Positions 54,220 to 64,000 of a DNA stretch of 64,000 bases are shown here, in pieces. A program made the position numbers and the translations under genes. The DNA is taken from NCBI GenBank assembly GCA_964036045.1, contig OZ038384.1, positions 49,390,843 to 49,454,842 on the forward strand. Reading direction: 5' to 3'. Positions within the stretch are counted from its first letter, which is position 1. Each line of letters opens with the position of its first letter. This stretch comes from Eutreptiella sp. 'Long Island Sound 2002' (Eukaryota; Euglenozoa; Euglenophyceae; Eutreptiales; Eutreptiaceae). The notes beneath the pieces were generated by a model. That model searched no databases, was not told where the DNA came from, and was given only the letters and a program-made list of their open reading frames with translations.

Positions 54220-54635
54220 CTCCGCCACTGCCCTTCAGAAGGTTGACAATTTTGTATACCCTACGAACTACTGATCTGGACTCTTGGTGAACAATTTGCA
54301 GATCTACGGCACGACGAAGCAATGGCACAAATCCAAATCCGTCACAGGTCTTTACGTCTGAACGTCTGTACTTCTGAAATTGTAAAAATACTTCATGTCC
54401 ATACCATGGTTAAATACCCTCGATTACAAACGGAAATTCCAAAAAAAAACAGAACTTTTCAAGAGCGTAAAATCCCTTATTTCTGCACACGCGCGACGCA
54501 TTCTAAGCTACAGGATCACGATCTGGCTGGGGGCAGCCCCCTGCTGGGCATAACCCGTCAAAAGACCATAGGGTCAGGAGCAGGGGTCGCAATAGCATGG
54601 GCAGCAACATTGCTTGGCAAAGAAGACATACCGAT

Positions 54636-54888
54636 AGTGTTGACTGAATAGTATCCTGCAAACAGATATGGTACACATAGCCAATTAAATACCTGATATA
54701 CACATATGAGAAATCCACCCTATCATCCACTAGTTCATATAACTACAAAACATCCAAGATTGCCTTATCTATCCCACATCCTATGTTCCTAACAAGGGAA
54801 TGGAATATAATATACAATAGTCCCATATATAGGGCCATATAATGATCCCTTAAGGGTACTATGCTAGGGTAGGGTTGTGATCTGCTTC
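54636..54888 (-). repeat. possible small solo LTR
   Basis: On the minus strand a G8 tract (AGCGGGGGGGG) is followed by TGAAGCAGATCACAACCC. About 250 bp later comes CAGTCAACA, giving TG...CA ends with TATA-like TATATTATATT inside. No second copy or target duplication was found. Confidence 0.25.
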
Positions 54889-55446
54889 ACCCCCCCCGCT
54901 TAAAACGACTGCAACGGGCAGGAAGTACACGCCCAAGAGGAACACAGCAGTCACAAAGGTACAAAGAACAGCAAATATTAGGTTAGCACATAGTCCCTCC
55001 CATAGGGACTCGAACCTCGGCTGGCAATCCCGGAGCCCGCCGCACGGCCGCTGAATTGGCCCCAATCGATGGGAATCGAACCACCGCCAAAATCCGCAAA
55101 TGCATCAACAGGATCCAGCAGGTCCCGCAATAAGTAGTAGGCAAAATTGCGAGCTGTTGCGCGCAGAGTGTGGTCTCCACGTGTCGCAAAAGGCATTGTC
55201 GGGTCCAGCAGGTAAAAGTGGTATTTTTCTTCAGAATCAAAACTAAAGGCAAAGTGAAATCACACTTTTAAACAATTCTGAAGGTAACGGTATCTGCAAA
55301 ACTGTGCAACGCGACATTGCCAAAATTTACTTTTGGGAAAACCTGTGAGCAACAGCGACGGGAGAGTGTGACCGTAGCTTAGAACTGTGCCTGCAACAGG
55401 GAGCAATTGGGAAAACAGAATTAGAGGTCAGGGAAACCAAGATGAA

Positions 55447-55570
55447 CCAAACCTCAAAACTGATGGCCTTCGGTCAGGGGACTGTTACCACGGCGGGCTA
55501 GCGGTCCTGTCCTGCAATGCAACGCGTGGCAACCGTGGTAACTGTCCTTACAACCACCACAGTCAATGTT
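55447..55570 (+). repeat. dispersed repeat shared with 29,664-29,775
   Basis: GATGGC(C/A)TTCGG(T/C)CAGG and GCGGTCCTGTCCTGC(A/G) occur in the same order at both places, the second inside the RE-A2 3' region. Confidence 0.6.
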
Positions 55571-57002
55571 TCACAGCCTTGAACAATGAACACTGTGATT
55601 GACAACTTATGCTATGCTCTTGCTGTGCGATGCATTACTGTCTTGTGCATTCCTCTGTCTTGTGCCACGCTTAGCCACTAACAAACAGGGCCCCGATGGC
55701 CCCACCGTGCGCGCTGTAGCTCACTGAATAGAGGGAAGAGGTCACAATGGCCTCAGGGTAAGTGATCGAAACAAACACTTAGGCACAATGCAGAACACGG
55801 GCACAATGCCCACACCTGTCACCCTCGTGCAAGAGACAATTTATGAACGCTTGATGTGCTTGATGCCCTTGATGACTTGCCGCTAAAGCTTGAAGTAACG
55901 AGTGAGCTCTTGCTTGTAAGATGTAAGTTTGCTTGATTACTTGCTTGAAAATAGAGAAACAAGGCCTAGCCAAAGGCCCAATTGAAAACAGACAAGCCAC
56001 AAACAAAAATGATGTGTACAGCGGCCTGAGCGCCGTCATTCGTTTGGGATGGAAAGCCACGGCTCAGCGAAGGGACGTGGCCACGTGAAACATGCTCCGT
56101 GGGCACGGCTCAGCCAAGGGCCGTGTCCTTGTCTTCGCGTAAAGTTAGCATGTGTGTCACACATGATGCACCACTTAGAGGGTAAACGAGGAGGTACGGA
56201 GATGGGATGAGGGTGTGAGTAGACACAGTTGAATAGACACACTTTTAACCATATAATAATACCCTGACCTCAACTGGTAACCCACCACCTAGGAGCCATA
56301 TTACGTATACATATCATATATGCACATAATAGAGTGATGCAAGCCAACAAACACAAGACATACTTGCGCGCGCACATCCAATGGCAGGGCCCGGAGGTAC
56401 ACACTCGTCCGGAGGGCGTCACAGGGTCTGGGACTCGCGTTGGCGGCCTTGGAGCACGTGGTGCCACACGTTCAAACAAACTAAAGCTCCAACAAACATA
56501 TTCACAATAGAACAGGTGTATAGATATGCCACCTTGTTGCTTGGTGTTCATGTGTGTCTTGGGGTCTTGCGTATAGACACTTAGGTTAGCTTGCGTTATA
56601 CCTTTGGCGGTGGGTGTGTCACTGGCGGGCAGTAAGGCAGGGGGTCACCTCTATGAGCCAAATTGGGGTGGTCGTCCATACTGTCCCGCTGGTGTATCAG
56701 CCCGCCCAGCTCCCTGGGGGCACGATGACACGCCCAGAAGGAGCATTACTCTGCCTGACCCCCTACACCGTGTATGACGGTGCATGTTTACACCTCCGTG
56801 TGTAAACTTGCTACGGTGTACATGGTTACAAAACCCAAACGTAGGGCAACCCAGGTCTTGCTTGATTGGGGTCGGGCTATAACCCACGTAATAGGTAACC
56901 ATATACCGCCGTAATTACAATAAGGGAATGCTCATACATGCACGCAATAAATGGACACGGGGCACACCCGGTTTTGGTGTGTCACCGAGAGAGAGGTCTG
57001 TG

Positions 57003-57150
57003 CCTGTTGTGGAAATCGAAGTCCACGCACGGGCCTCTAGAAAATTTGCCACGCCCATATCCCGACCCGTTTGGATGGGTGTTGGGATAGAGGACCCCTC
57101 GGGTGTTGTGGAAACCCAAGTCCACTGGCCGGGAACTCTAGAGAAAATAT
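57003..57150 (+). repeat. direct repeat of about 45 bp, spaced about 98 bp
   Basis: TTGTGGAAATCGAAGTCCAC and TTGTGGAAACCCAAGTCCAC, each followed by GGCC(T/G) and CTCTAGA(G)AAAAT. Confidence 0.7.
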
Positions 57151-57550
57151 CAACATATATATCTCCTCTCATACATATGTGCACGTGCACAGTCGCCCTT
57201 TTCTACACATTGTTTGTCCCCTTCTCTCTGCAGGCGGAAACGTCCCCCGTGACATTCACCAAGAACATGAAAAAAACACACCCAGCCAGCATGTGGCCCC
57301 ATGCAATGGCAATGAAGGGTACTCACTCCCAACCCGGGCACGCGAAGCGACCAGGAGTACATACCCAGGCGGCGGAGATGGCGGAATCCGCAACGCCATT
57401 GCCTTTGAAGACCCCATCCACTGAAGGAGTGACGGGGCAAAGGCACCCATTGCCATTCACATTAGAATATTTCAATGTATAGGACGACTCCTCCCTCTAG
57501 GCTTAAGTCCGCCCGAATGTAGTCGCAATTTTGCATGCCACGAAATTTTT

Positions 57551-58166
57551 TCTTTATGTAATGTGAGCCACAGGAGTACTTCGTACCTTGTATACTCTAC
57601 CCTCGTGTGGACAAGGACAAATCGGTGGAAATCCATCAGCCCAATGCAAAAACGAAAAATGGGTTGTACCCGCCAACCCATTCACGTTTTCACGCCTTCG
57701 CCACTTTTGAGCAAATGTTTTAGCTCGCTGGCTTGGGTCACGGGTCAGGGACGGTCGTGGGGTCGTGGTTTTGGTACGGGGCGGCACTCCGAAACCTTGC
57801 AAAAACCATCATGCGCACAACCGGGCAGAGTCCTCGGGAAGTGCTTGCCACGTTGTTAGCACCCTTGACGGGGGCCGTCATCGTGGGCAGGACTTACTCC
57901 AGGCGGTGGTAGGAGTGCTCCAGTAAACGCCACGGATAGGGGTTTGAATGGCATTAAGACCCCCGAAAGAACGCGTCCCACCTCCGCCCCAGGCTATATT
58001 CCACGCGGCCCCACCACTCTCAAGCCTTTAGCGGTGAGGAAGGTAGATGGTGCGGTAAACATGCTGTACCCACAGCCCTGCCCTGGTGGCAATTTTTGTA
58101 ACCAAGGGGCACGCCGTGCATGCAGGTTTTCTTCTTCACGCTTTCTTGCTGTCTTCCAGCGCTTCT
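57551..58166. other. probable 3' flank or LTR of RE-C
   Basis: Lies downstream of RE-C Pol on the minus strand. No second copy is available to define an LTR. No gene is recognised. Confidence 0.3.
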
Positions 58167-58190
58167 TGCTCTCTCCCCCCTCTCCCCGAA
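58167..58190 (-). other. candidate polypurine tract of RE-C
   Basis: GGGGAGAGGGGGGAGAGAG on the minus strand, shortly after the RE-C stop, is the expected composition and place for a polypurine tract. Confidence 0.4.
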
Positions 58191-58235
58191 AAGTAATATA
58201 TCCCCATATTGGTTAGGGTTTTTTCCGTGGCACGC

Positions 58236-59644
58236 TCATGAGAGCGGTCGACCAAGGTGGGCGAAGAGGTCCATGGTTTGGCTGAGATTTTGTTTCTGCA
58301 AGTAATCTTGCCAAACCCTATTGTAGGACGGTAAGAAGGTTTCAACAGGCTCCTCGGTATTCCATTCCTTAGTCAAACCCTCCCAACGTACCTCAGAGAG
58401 AAGTCTCTTGCGGTGAGTACGGTGCCCGAGTTTTATCTTTACATTATAGGTTTCCTCCTCAAATGGGGAGGGCACTATAGCAACCTCCTCCGTATAATTC
58501 AGAGGCACGGAGGAGCAAAGCGAGTTGGCTGTCTTCATTAGACAATCAACGTGGACATCAACTAGTCTCTGTTGGTCCACTTGAATAACATAGACGTCTT
58601 GAGCCTTCTTGGCCACAACCTCATAGGGTCCATCCCAAGAGGGGCAAGTCTTATCGCCAAGATTTTTGCGTTGGCGACGGACCCATACGCGGTCCCCTTT
58701 TGAGGGATTGCGGGACATCCTCCTCCACTTATTTTTTTTATGAGCCATTGTCTCTTGCACGTGAATGATAGCTCTACGTGCAAGAGCAATAACCTCCTCA
58801 CGCCGCCGGAAGTACTGAGCAGCGTCTTGGGCAACCCCCTTAGGACGGTTGTGTTTGCCAAACACAATCTCGTTAGGCGTATAACCCGAAGGACGTGTAG
58901 TCGCATGCCACGCCCGTACAACGGCGGCCAAAAGCTCTACCCAATTAATGCCCTTTTTCAAGGTGAGGGCTTTAGCAACGGCACGCCTTAGCTGCTTGCC
59001 GGTATTTTCGGCTTTGCCATTACCTTGGTGTCTACCCCCGAGACACGTAGTTGAGCGGGCACCAATCCTAGAACAAAGGGTTTGGAAATATTGGCTCACA
59101 AATTGTGGCCCCCGGTCGGAGCATATCTCACCAGGGGCTCCGAGCCTATCAACGCAGCGTTCCATTATCAAATGGGCCGCTCCTTTCCCCTTCAGCCCTT
59201 CATCCTTGTCTTCATGACGAGGTTTAGGAGTAGGGATCGCGATGAGGTAGCCGGAAAGACGGCAAACACATAGGAGCATTTGATCATACACCTCTCCATC
59301 ATGAGAGGTGGAAGGGTAGTGAAACACATCAAGCGCTATGGAGTCCACAGGCTCCATAGGTATAGGCATAGGGGTCATGTACCCTTGCTTGCGCTTGGTG
59401 TCATGCGTGTGAATGGCACATGAGGTTCCACTGCTTTGTACAATTCCTCATCTTTCACGCCATGGACAATTTCCTTCCAGTTTTTTTCCACACCGGAGGT
59501 AGTTGAGGGAAGTGCATCGTGGTATTCCGCCACCAAAAGATGCACTAGCGACGTAGGAACACACCACCGTCCATTATCGACGACCTTGTTATCCACCAAC
59601 CTCACTCCGTCTTGGAAACACCCAGTCAAGGCATCTTGCCACAT
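58236..59644 (-). pseudogene. pol: RE-C integrase with chromodomain-like tail
   Basis: The finger region (59,644-59,375) has LLVAEYHDALPSTTSGVEKN but no CC pair before a frameshift at 59,375. The core (59,378-58,236, 380 codons, no stop) has DSIALDVFHYPS, EICSDRGPQFVSQYF and GNGKAENTGKQLRRAV for D, D and E, then KGDRVWVRRQRKN, GPYEVVAKKAQDVYV and a C-terminal chromodomain-like segment (HRKRLLSEVRWEGLTKEW, then NTEEPVETFLP). It resembles RE-B integrase more than RE-A. Confidence 0.9.
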
Positions 59645-59685
59645 CTTTTTGTAGCGTTCACAATTTAGGTACTGTTTAGCCCAAT

Positions 59686-60500
59686 CTATCTCAAAAGCAT
59701 TGGGAGCATCCTCCCCATATATAGGTGTTGCCTTCTTGCCGGACTTCCAAGATTTTTCGTCTTGGCAATTTGCCAGTCTTCGAAGCTTTTTTGTTTTCTT
59801 CGTCCCCCCCCCCCAACTGGAGCCGAAGCCCGAGGGGGTGGATCACACGCAGGCGCCTCAGTAGCCCGGGGCGCCGCATGAGAGCGATACCTAGTGACAA
59901 CGTGCGCCACAACCGCCCGAAATACCAGGGGGCGGGCGAGGAGTGTCTCCTGCTCGGCCGCCATCATGTCTCGCACATCCCCGGCGGCTTGGGCTGTCCC
60001 ATGTATGGACACGTCACCCAACGCCGGGTTAGCAGGGTAAGCCCAACGGGACAAAAAATCACCCACGGGGTTCACGGGCCCCGGGGTGTAAACCACATGG
60101 AGGTCAAATTTAGAGAACAATTCATGCCAACGCGCTTGGCGTGGAGAGGGACCCCCCACGTTTTTGAGGTCCTCCATAGCCCAAAGCTTCAAGGCTACGG
60201 TGGTCCGTTCGGACCTCCAATCGCTTGTTCCCCACGCAACCATGCCACTTGAGATGTGCCGCCACTATGGCGGAGCACTTTTTTACCTGCGGGCTCCAAT
60301 TCAATGGGCTGCATGACAATTCACCAGAAAAAAAGGCAAGGGGGCGAAGAGCACCATCGGGACCTTCCTGTTGTAGGGCCGCCCCCACCGCCGAATTACT
60401 AGCGTCCGGGTCGAGGAGAAAATCCTTATCCCAATTGGCTAGTTGGAGGGGAACAATATCCCTGATAGCACGCTTGAGCTTCAGGTAGGTAGGTAGGTGC
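59686..60500 (-). pseudogene. pol: RE-C end of RT and RNase H
   Basis: The frame 60,532-60,122 begins inside the RT/RNase H junction: IVPLQLANWDKDFLLDPDAS gives the first RNase H Asp, CSAIVAAHLKWHG the Glu region and EVRTDHRSLEAL the second Asp. After a frameshift near 60,200 the frame 60,243-59,686 has RWHELFSKFDLHVVYTPG and VGDFLSRWAYPANP. The shared SRWAYPA phrase links it to RE-B. Upstream RT is missing because the T-poor block begins at 60,484. Confidence 0.9.
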
Positions 60501-62290
60501 ACTCGGTTGTGGAGAGGCGCCTCATGGTTCACCCTGGCGTCGCCCCTGTGAGGAACAGGAAGAGGCTCCGCGCGTGAAGAGGGGAGGCGGCTTACTTCCT
60601 GCTAGACCTGACTGTTGGCCCCCAACAAAGCGGCCCCGGGCAACGCCGGGAGGGCTGATCGCCGCCCAGCGTGACATGCCTGTCTCGCCGGGAGGGTGTG
60701 CCCCCGTGCTTGCGCACGTCCCCTCCTTTGGGCGGAACCCTAGGGGTTCACCAGACTTCCTGGCGTATCCCGTTCCCAAGGCATGCATGCACGTTCTTGG
60801 TACTAGGGTTCCGAGGTGCTTGGGTGTCGCACGCTCCGCCTCGAGTCCCAAAGCAGCGCAGGCCTTAGGATGCAGCCTTACCCCCGGTCTCCGGATCCCG
60901 TTTGGCCGGGTCACCTGCATGGCACGGGCTGCCTCAGTGGCCGGGCTGTGGGCACTGGGTTTCCTACTGTTGTGCGGCGTTTGTGTTTGGGTCCGGTTGG
61001 CGGTTGGGTGTGGGTTTTGTTAACCCCGCCAGTCCTGGCTGGGGTCTTGGGTGGGTGTGTTTGGGCACGGTTTGTGGCGTTGTCCCTCTAGTGTCGGCTG
61101 TTTGTGGTGTTCGTGGTTGGACTTCGGTGTCGGCCTGCTTTTGGGACGTGTGTGGTTTCGTGGGCGCCCCGCTTGCCCCCCGCCGTTTTTGGTTCCGGCG
61201 TGCGGTGTGGGCATGTGTGTTGGGCCCGGGTCTCGGCTGTGCCCAGCCCTTCTTGGCTCGGTTGTCGGGGTGTGTTTTTTGCGCTTTTGTTTTTTGTTTT
61301 TTTTTTTTTTTTTCCGCGCTTTGTGGTCCCTGTCCCTGCATCCCCTTTCCTTCGGGCTGGGCTGGTGGCTCTCCTTTTTTTTATTTTTTTTTCGTTTCGC
61401 TGTCCCTTTTCCCCCCGGGCCGCTGTTACTGGCTTGGTGTTGCCGGTTTTGGGTGGGTGGTCCCCCTGTGCCTCTGTGGGGGTCCTGTCTTCGGTGCCTT
61501 CTGGGGGGGGGTTTGGCCGCCTGTGGTGGTGTTGGCGGGCGGTTTGGCGGCTGTGGGCTGTTCTCGTGCCTTTTCCCCCTCCCCCCTTCTTTTTTTTTGG
61601 GGGGGGGGGCTTGCCTGTTCCTCCCTCTGCCTTCCCTGGGCTGGCGCACGCACTGGCCTGCATTCAGTGTTGTCTTCCGGGCTGCTGTCTTCAGTTGCGT
61701 TCTGTGTGGCCGCGTTCCGGCCCCATGGGTCGGGTGGGCTATGTACACGGTGGGCTCGGCGCCCCTTCTTGCCGGGTTTGGTCCTGGGTCTGCTGGCTTG
61801 GCGGCTGCGCCAGGCGAGTGCTTGTGGTTTTGTGTTAGGGGGCTGGGGTTGTTCGTGTCCTTTCCCCTCTGCGGTGCCGGCTGTAATCTTCTGGGTGGTC
61901 CGCCACCGTTGTCGCCTGGCGCGCTGTGGCCCCGTGTGTGGCCTGCGGTGCTGGTGTGTGGCGTGCTGGCGCGGCGCCTTCCAGGGTGTGCGGTGGCTGG
62001 CTTCGGTTAGTCCCTCAGGCTAGGGTCAGTTGTGTCGTGCTGTGCCGCTCTGTGCCGCGTCGCGTCGCGTCGTGCTGTGGTGCGTTGCACTGTGGCGCGC
62101 TGTGGTGCGGTGTGCCGTGGTCTCGCGTGGTGCCGCGGTGGGTCAGTGGAGGTCAGCCTGGCCTGTGTCGTGGTGCGGAGTGCGGGCCGGAGTGTGGCCG
62201 GCTGGTGGTTGGGGGGTGCGGTTAGGTGTGGGTGGCTCGCTGGGTCCGTGCTGTGGGGGCTTGGGCGTGCCGCTCGGGCTGGTGGGTCGG
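60484..62290 (-). mobile_element. T-poor block (minus strand) abutting RE-C
   Basis: Read on the minus strand it ends GTGCACCTACCTACCTACC directly against RE-C coding sequence. The segment 60,540-61,640 is an inverted copy of 32,550-33,690, including the homopolymer runs near 61,600. The minus strand is nearly T-free from about 60,960 leftward through 62,290. The 5' end is not defined: T-poor DNA resumes beyond the PFP fragment and may run out of the window. Large plus-strand open frames here are compositional artefacts. Confidence 0.6.
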
Positions 62291-62946
62291 GTAGGTCTTC
62301 GGGAAATTCCGCTGAATGATCACGGTGTCCTTGGGGCGTGCACACTGACTCTCACCCATGGACTCAATCTTCACCGGGCCTCGCAGACAGGCAGGCGTAC
62401 TCGGGGTGTAGGAAAGGCGTTCCTTCTCCAAGGCAGACAAACAGAAATCAGGAGTCGGACGGTGGAGGTGGCTTCCGAACGCCGTTTGAGTGGCGAAAGG
62501 CTTGCACTGCAGCTCGGCTGCGCTGGCAGGGACATGAGGGCCCGGGTCGGTGCCGCCGGCAGGCATGAGCTCATACTTCAGGGTCAGGGGGATGTCCATA
62601 TCTCCGGTGCTGAACTGCAGGGGTCCGGGGCACCGGTAGTAATCTTGGCACTTCCAGTCTTCACGGCGCTCGGAGAAGGCCTTGAAGGGGGCACCGTCCA
62701 GCAGCACCAAGGCCTTCGCGATCACAGCCTTTCACTTCCCCTTGCGGCGCTCGAAATTCATCATGGACGGGATCGGCGTGCCGCCGCAGTGCCATTCCTC
62801 CACTGGACGCAACAGGTTGGTGACGGACGGCATCACGGACGTGAGACCAGCTGAGATCAAGCCCCCGGCCGTCAATCCAAGTGCATAGCAATACTCTGCG
62901 TCGAACCGCGACAGTAACGCAGCCCGGCCCTCATAGCCAAAAGCGT
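62291..62946 (-). pseudogene. fragment of a fused pyrophosphate-dependent phosphofructokinase (PFP)
   Basis: PFP reversibly phosphorylates fructose 6-phosphate with pyrophosphate in glycolysis. The fragment starts FGYEGRAALLSRFDAEYCYA and has VTNLLRPVEEWHCGGTPIP, MMNFERRKGK, an in-frame TGA at 62,732-62,734, VIAKALVLLDGAPFKAF and YYRCPGPLQF. These are C-terminal PFP motifs. About 60 residues later SALEKERLSYTPSTPACLRG and RNFPKTY match the N-terminal start of a PFP unit, so two units were fused head to tail, as in apicomplexan enzymes. Both ends stop in T-poor DNA without clear AG or GT splice sites. It may be an exon of a host gene, a pseudogene, or a fragment carried by the T-poor element. 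Confidence 0.8.
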
Positions 62947-63480
62947 GGTCGCGTGACGGTCCGTGGGGTTGCCCTCCCTGGGGGCCTGTGCCTTGGTCCC
63001 GTGTCCTCTGGGGGTTTCGGTCCCTAGTCGTGGGTGCCGCGGCCGTGCCTTCGTCCTCTTCCGGTGCCTGTGAGGTGGTTTTTGTGGTGGCCGGGGTCGT
63101 CGCCTGGCGGTGAGGGCCTGGTGGTGCGCCGTGCGGCGGCGTTCCCTGCGGCTTCCTCTGTGGGTGTGGCCCGTTTACCCCGTGTAGGTGTGCCCTCCGA
63201 TCTCCGTGTGGTTTCCGGTGGCCGGTGGGCGTGCGCTGGTGTGATCCGCATGGCGTCCGATGTTTGCTTTGGTGGTGTGTGTTGGGGTGTTTGGTGGGGC
63301 TGGGGCGGTGCTGGTCCCCCCGTCGTGGTGTGCCCTTCCTGGGTGTGGGTCGTGGAGCCTGCCGTGGGGCCCTTTTCCTCCGTGTCTTGGTCCCCGCTCC
63401 CGCCCCTTCCTGGTTCTTGGGTGGTTTCCTGCCCCCATGTGGTGTCGCTTCCGGCGTCCCGTCCCTGCGAGTGCCTGCCC
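62947..63480. other. T-poor (minus strand) sequence beside the PFP fragment
   Basis: The minus strand is C/A/G-rich with few T. The open frame through it (Pro/Arg/Thr/Gly/His-rich) is a composition effect. It could be intron or the continuation of the T-poor block. Confidence 0.45.
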
Positions 63481-64000
63481 TCACTTGGGGCCCTTCCGTG
63501 CCCTCTTGCCTGAGTGCTCCTTGGTGCCCCTTGCCTTTCCCTTGCCCTTGTCCTGCCCCTTCCTGGTGTGGTGGTGGCGGGAGGGGCGGGGTGGGGAGGG
63601 GGCGCCGGCGGCCCAGGCCTGGGGGTGGGTGGCCTGGAGCCACTGGCGGAGGGCTTGGGGGGTGTAGGGGGGGCGGAGGCCCTGGACCGCATCGCGGAGG
63701 AGGGCCTCCCATGCCGCTTGCGGCATGATGGCCTCCGGGGCGGCCTCGTTGGGGTTTGCGGGGGTGCGGGTGCCCACCTCCTCGAAGGTATGCACCATGT
63801 GCACCCCTTCGTGCCTTCCCGCTCCTCTGGCCCACTTCACCCAGCGGCGGAGCTCCTGCAGAGCGGGGGGAGACCACCAGGCGAGGTGGGCGGGGGCCCG
63901 GGGGGGGGGAGGGGTCCGTGCCCGTGGTCGTGGTGCGGCGGGGGGAGGACGTGGACCTGCGGTGGTGGCGGGGGTGGCGGTGCCTGGGGGAGCGGGAGCG
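63481..64000 (-). CDS. unrecognised partial ORF at the right edge
   Basis: The frame enters from outside the window and reads PAHLAWWSPPALQELRRWVK, then HMVHTFEEVGTRTP, AIMPQAAWEALLRDAVQGL and a Lys/Gly/Arg-rich end. Tryptophan-containing helical segments are more protein-like than the surrounding composition would give. I do not recognise the family. A Gag-like protein is possible but unproven. Confidence 0.35.
   Translation of the reverse strand, partial: APAPPGTATPATTAGPRPPPAAPRPRARTPPPPRAPAHLAWWSPPALQELRRWVKWARGAGRHEGVHMVHTFEEVGTRTPANPNEAAPEAIMPQAAWEALLRDAVQGLRPPYTPQALRQWLQATHPQAWAAGAPSPPRPSRHHHTRKGQDKGKGKARGTKEHSGKRARKGPK

Larger units (their letters stand above)
54220..57550. other. 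gene-poor region
   Basis: Moderate GC, many short frames, no domain recognised. A minus-strand stretch at 55,196-54,978 (NFAYYLLRDLLDPVDAFADF) is protein-like but unassigned. Short repeats within are listed separately. Confidence 0.4.

Noticed and set aside
54990-55080. Possible tRNA gene on the minus strand, from two box-B-like sequences (GGTTCGAGTCC and GGTTCGATTCC)
   Set aside because: Neither T-stem pairs: only two of five base pairs form in each, and no acceptor or anticodon arm fits.
60902-62023. Plus-strand frames up to 373 codons rich in Gly, Cys, Val, Leu and Phe
   Set aside because: They are antisense to a T-poor strand, where stop codons are rare by composition. The inverted copy at 32.5-33.7 kb gives the same artefact.

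Overview
The window looks like nuclear DNA of a repeat-rich eukaryote, probably a unicellular alga or other protist. It carries chromodomain Ty3-type (gypsy-like) retroelements, a DDE transposase fragment, tandem satellites and almost no host coding sequence. The only recognisable host-type gene is a minus-strand fragment of pyrophosphate-dependent phosphofructokinase at 62.3-62.95 kb. There the C-terminus of one PFP unit runs straight into the N-terminus of a second, a fused arrangement known from apicomplexans. That hints at an alveolate, but it is one weak pointer and I do not name a species.

Most of 4-53 kb can be read as a stack of insertions. The oldest layer is RE-B, a large Ty3-like element on the minus strand (about 52.9 to 22.96 kb). 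Its order is a long coiled-coil Gag, capsid and zinc knuckle, protease, a dUTPase with all five family motifs, a Dam-methyltransferase-like domain, RT, RNase H and integrase. Three later insertions interrupt it. A T-poor block at 48,394-50,062 has a 13-bp target duplication and sits in Gag. A poly(A)-tailed retrocopy with a 15-bp duplication sits between the Dam-like domain and RT. RE-A2, a full-length element (27,836-42,565, minus strand) with a 5-bp duplication, sits inside that retrocopy. In silico removal of the first two leaves the flanking RE-B reading frames in phase. RE-A1 (4,079-22,961, plus strand) is a sister of RE-A2. It abuts the broken 3' end of RE-B and itself contains a 2.46-kb DNA transposon at 10,014-12,472 whose empty site is preserved in RE-A2.

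RE-A1 and RE-A2 share LTRs of about 793 bp with AG...CT termini instead of TG...CA, a primer-binding site, a polypurine tract, Gag, protease, Dam-like domain, RT with HIDD in place of YxDD, RNase H, integrase and chromodomain. Both have many stops and frameshifts, mostly at different places. Their 3' regions have been duplicated repeatedly: a 3,000-bp tandem copy and three 186-bp satellite arrays in RE-A1, and a chromodomain/3'UTR duplication plus a minisatellite-bearing T-poor block in RE-A2.

Region by region: 1-2.2 kb is a 209-bp satellite leading into a T-poor block; 2.2-4.1 kb is non-coding with a 30-bp minisatellite; 4.1-23 kb is RE-A1; 23-26.4 kb is RE-B pol; 26.4-27.8 kb is the left part of the retrocopy; 27.8-42.6 kb is RE-A2; 42.6-43.6 kb is the right part of the retrocopy; 43.6-53 kb is the 5' half of RE-B; 53-58.2 kb is mostly featureless; 58.2-60.5 kb is RE-C, a third truncated Ty3-type element; 60.5-64 kb is T-poor DNA around the PFP fragment plus an unrecognised partial ORF at the right edge. 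All comparisons were made by eye, and no database was searched.
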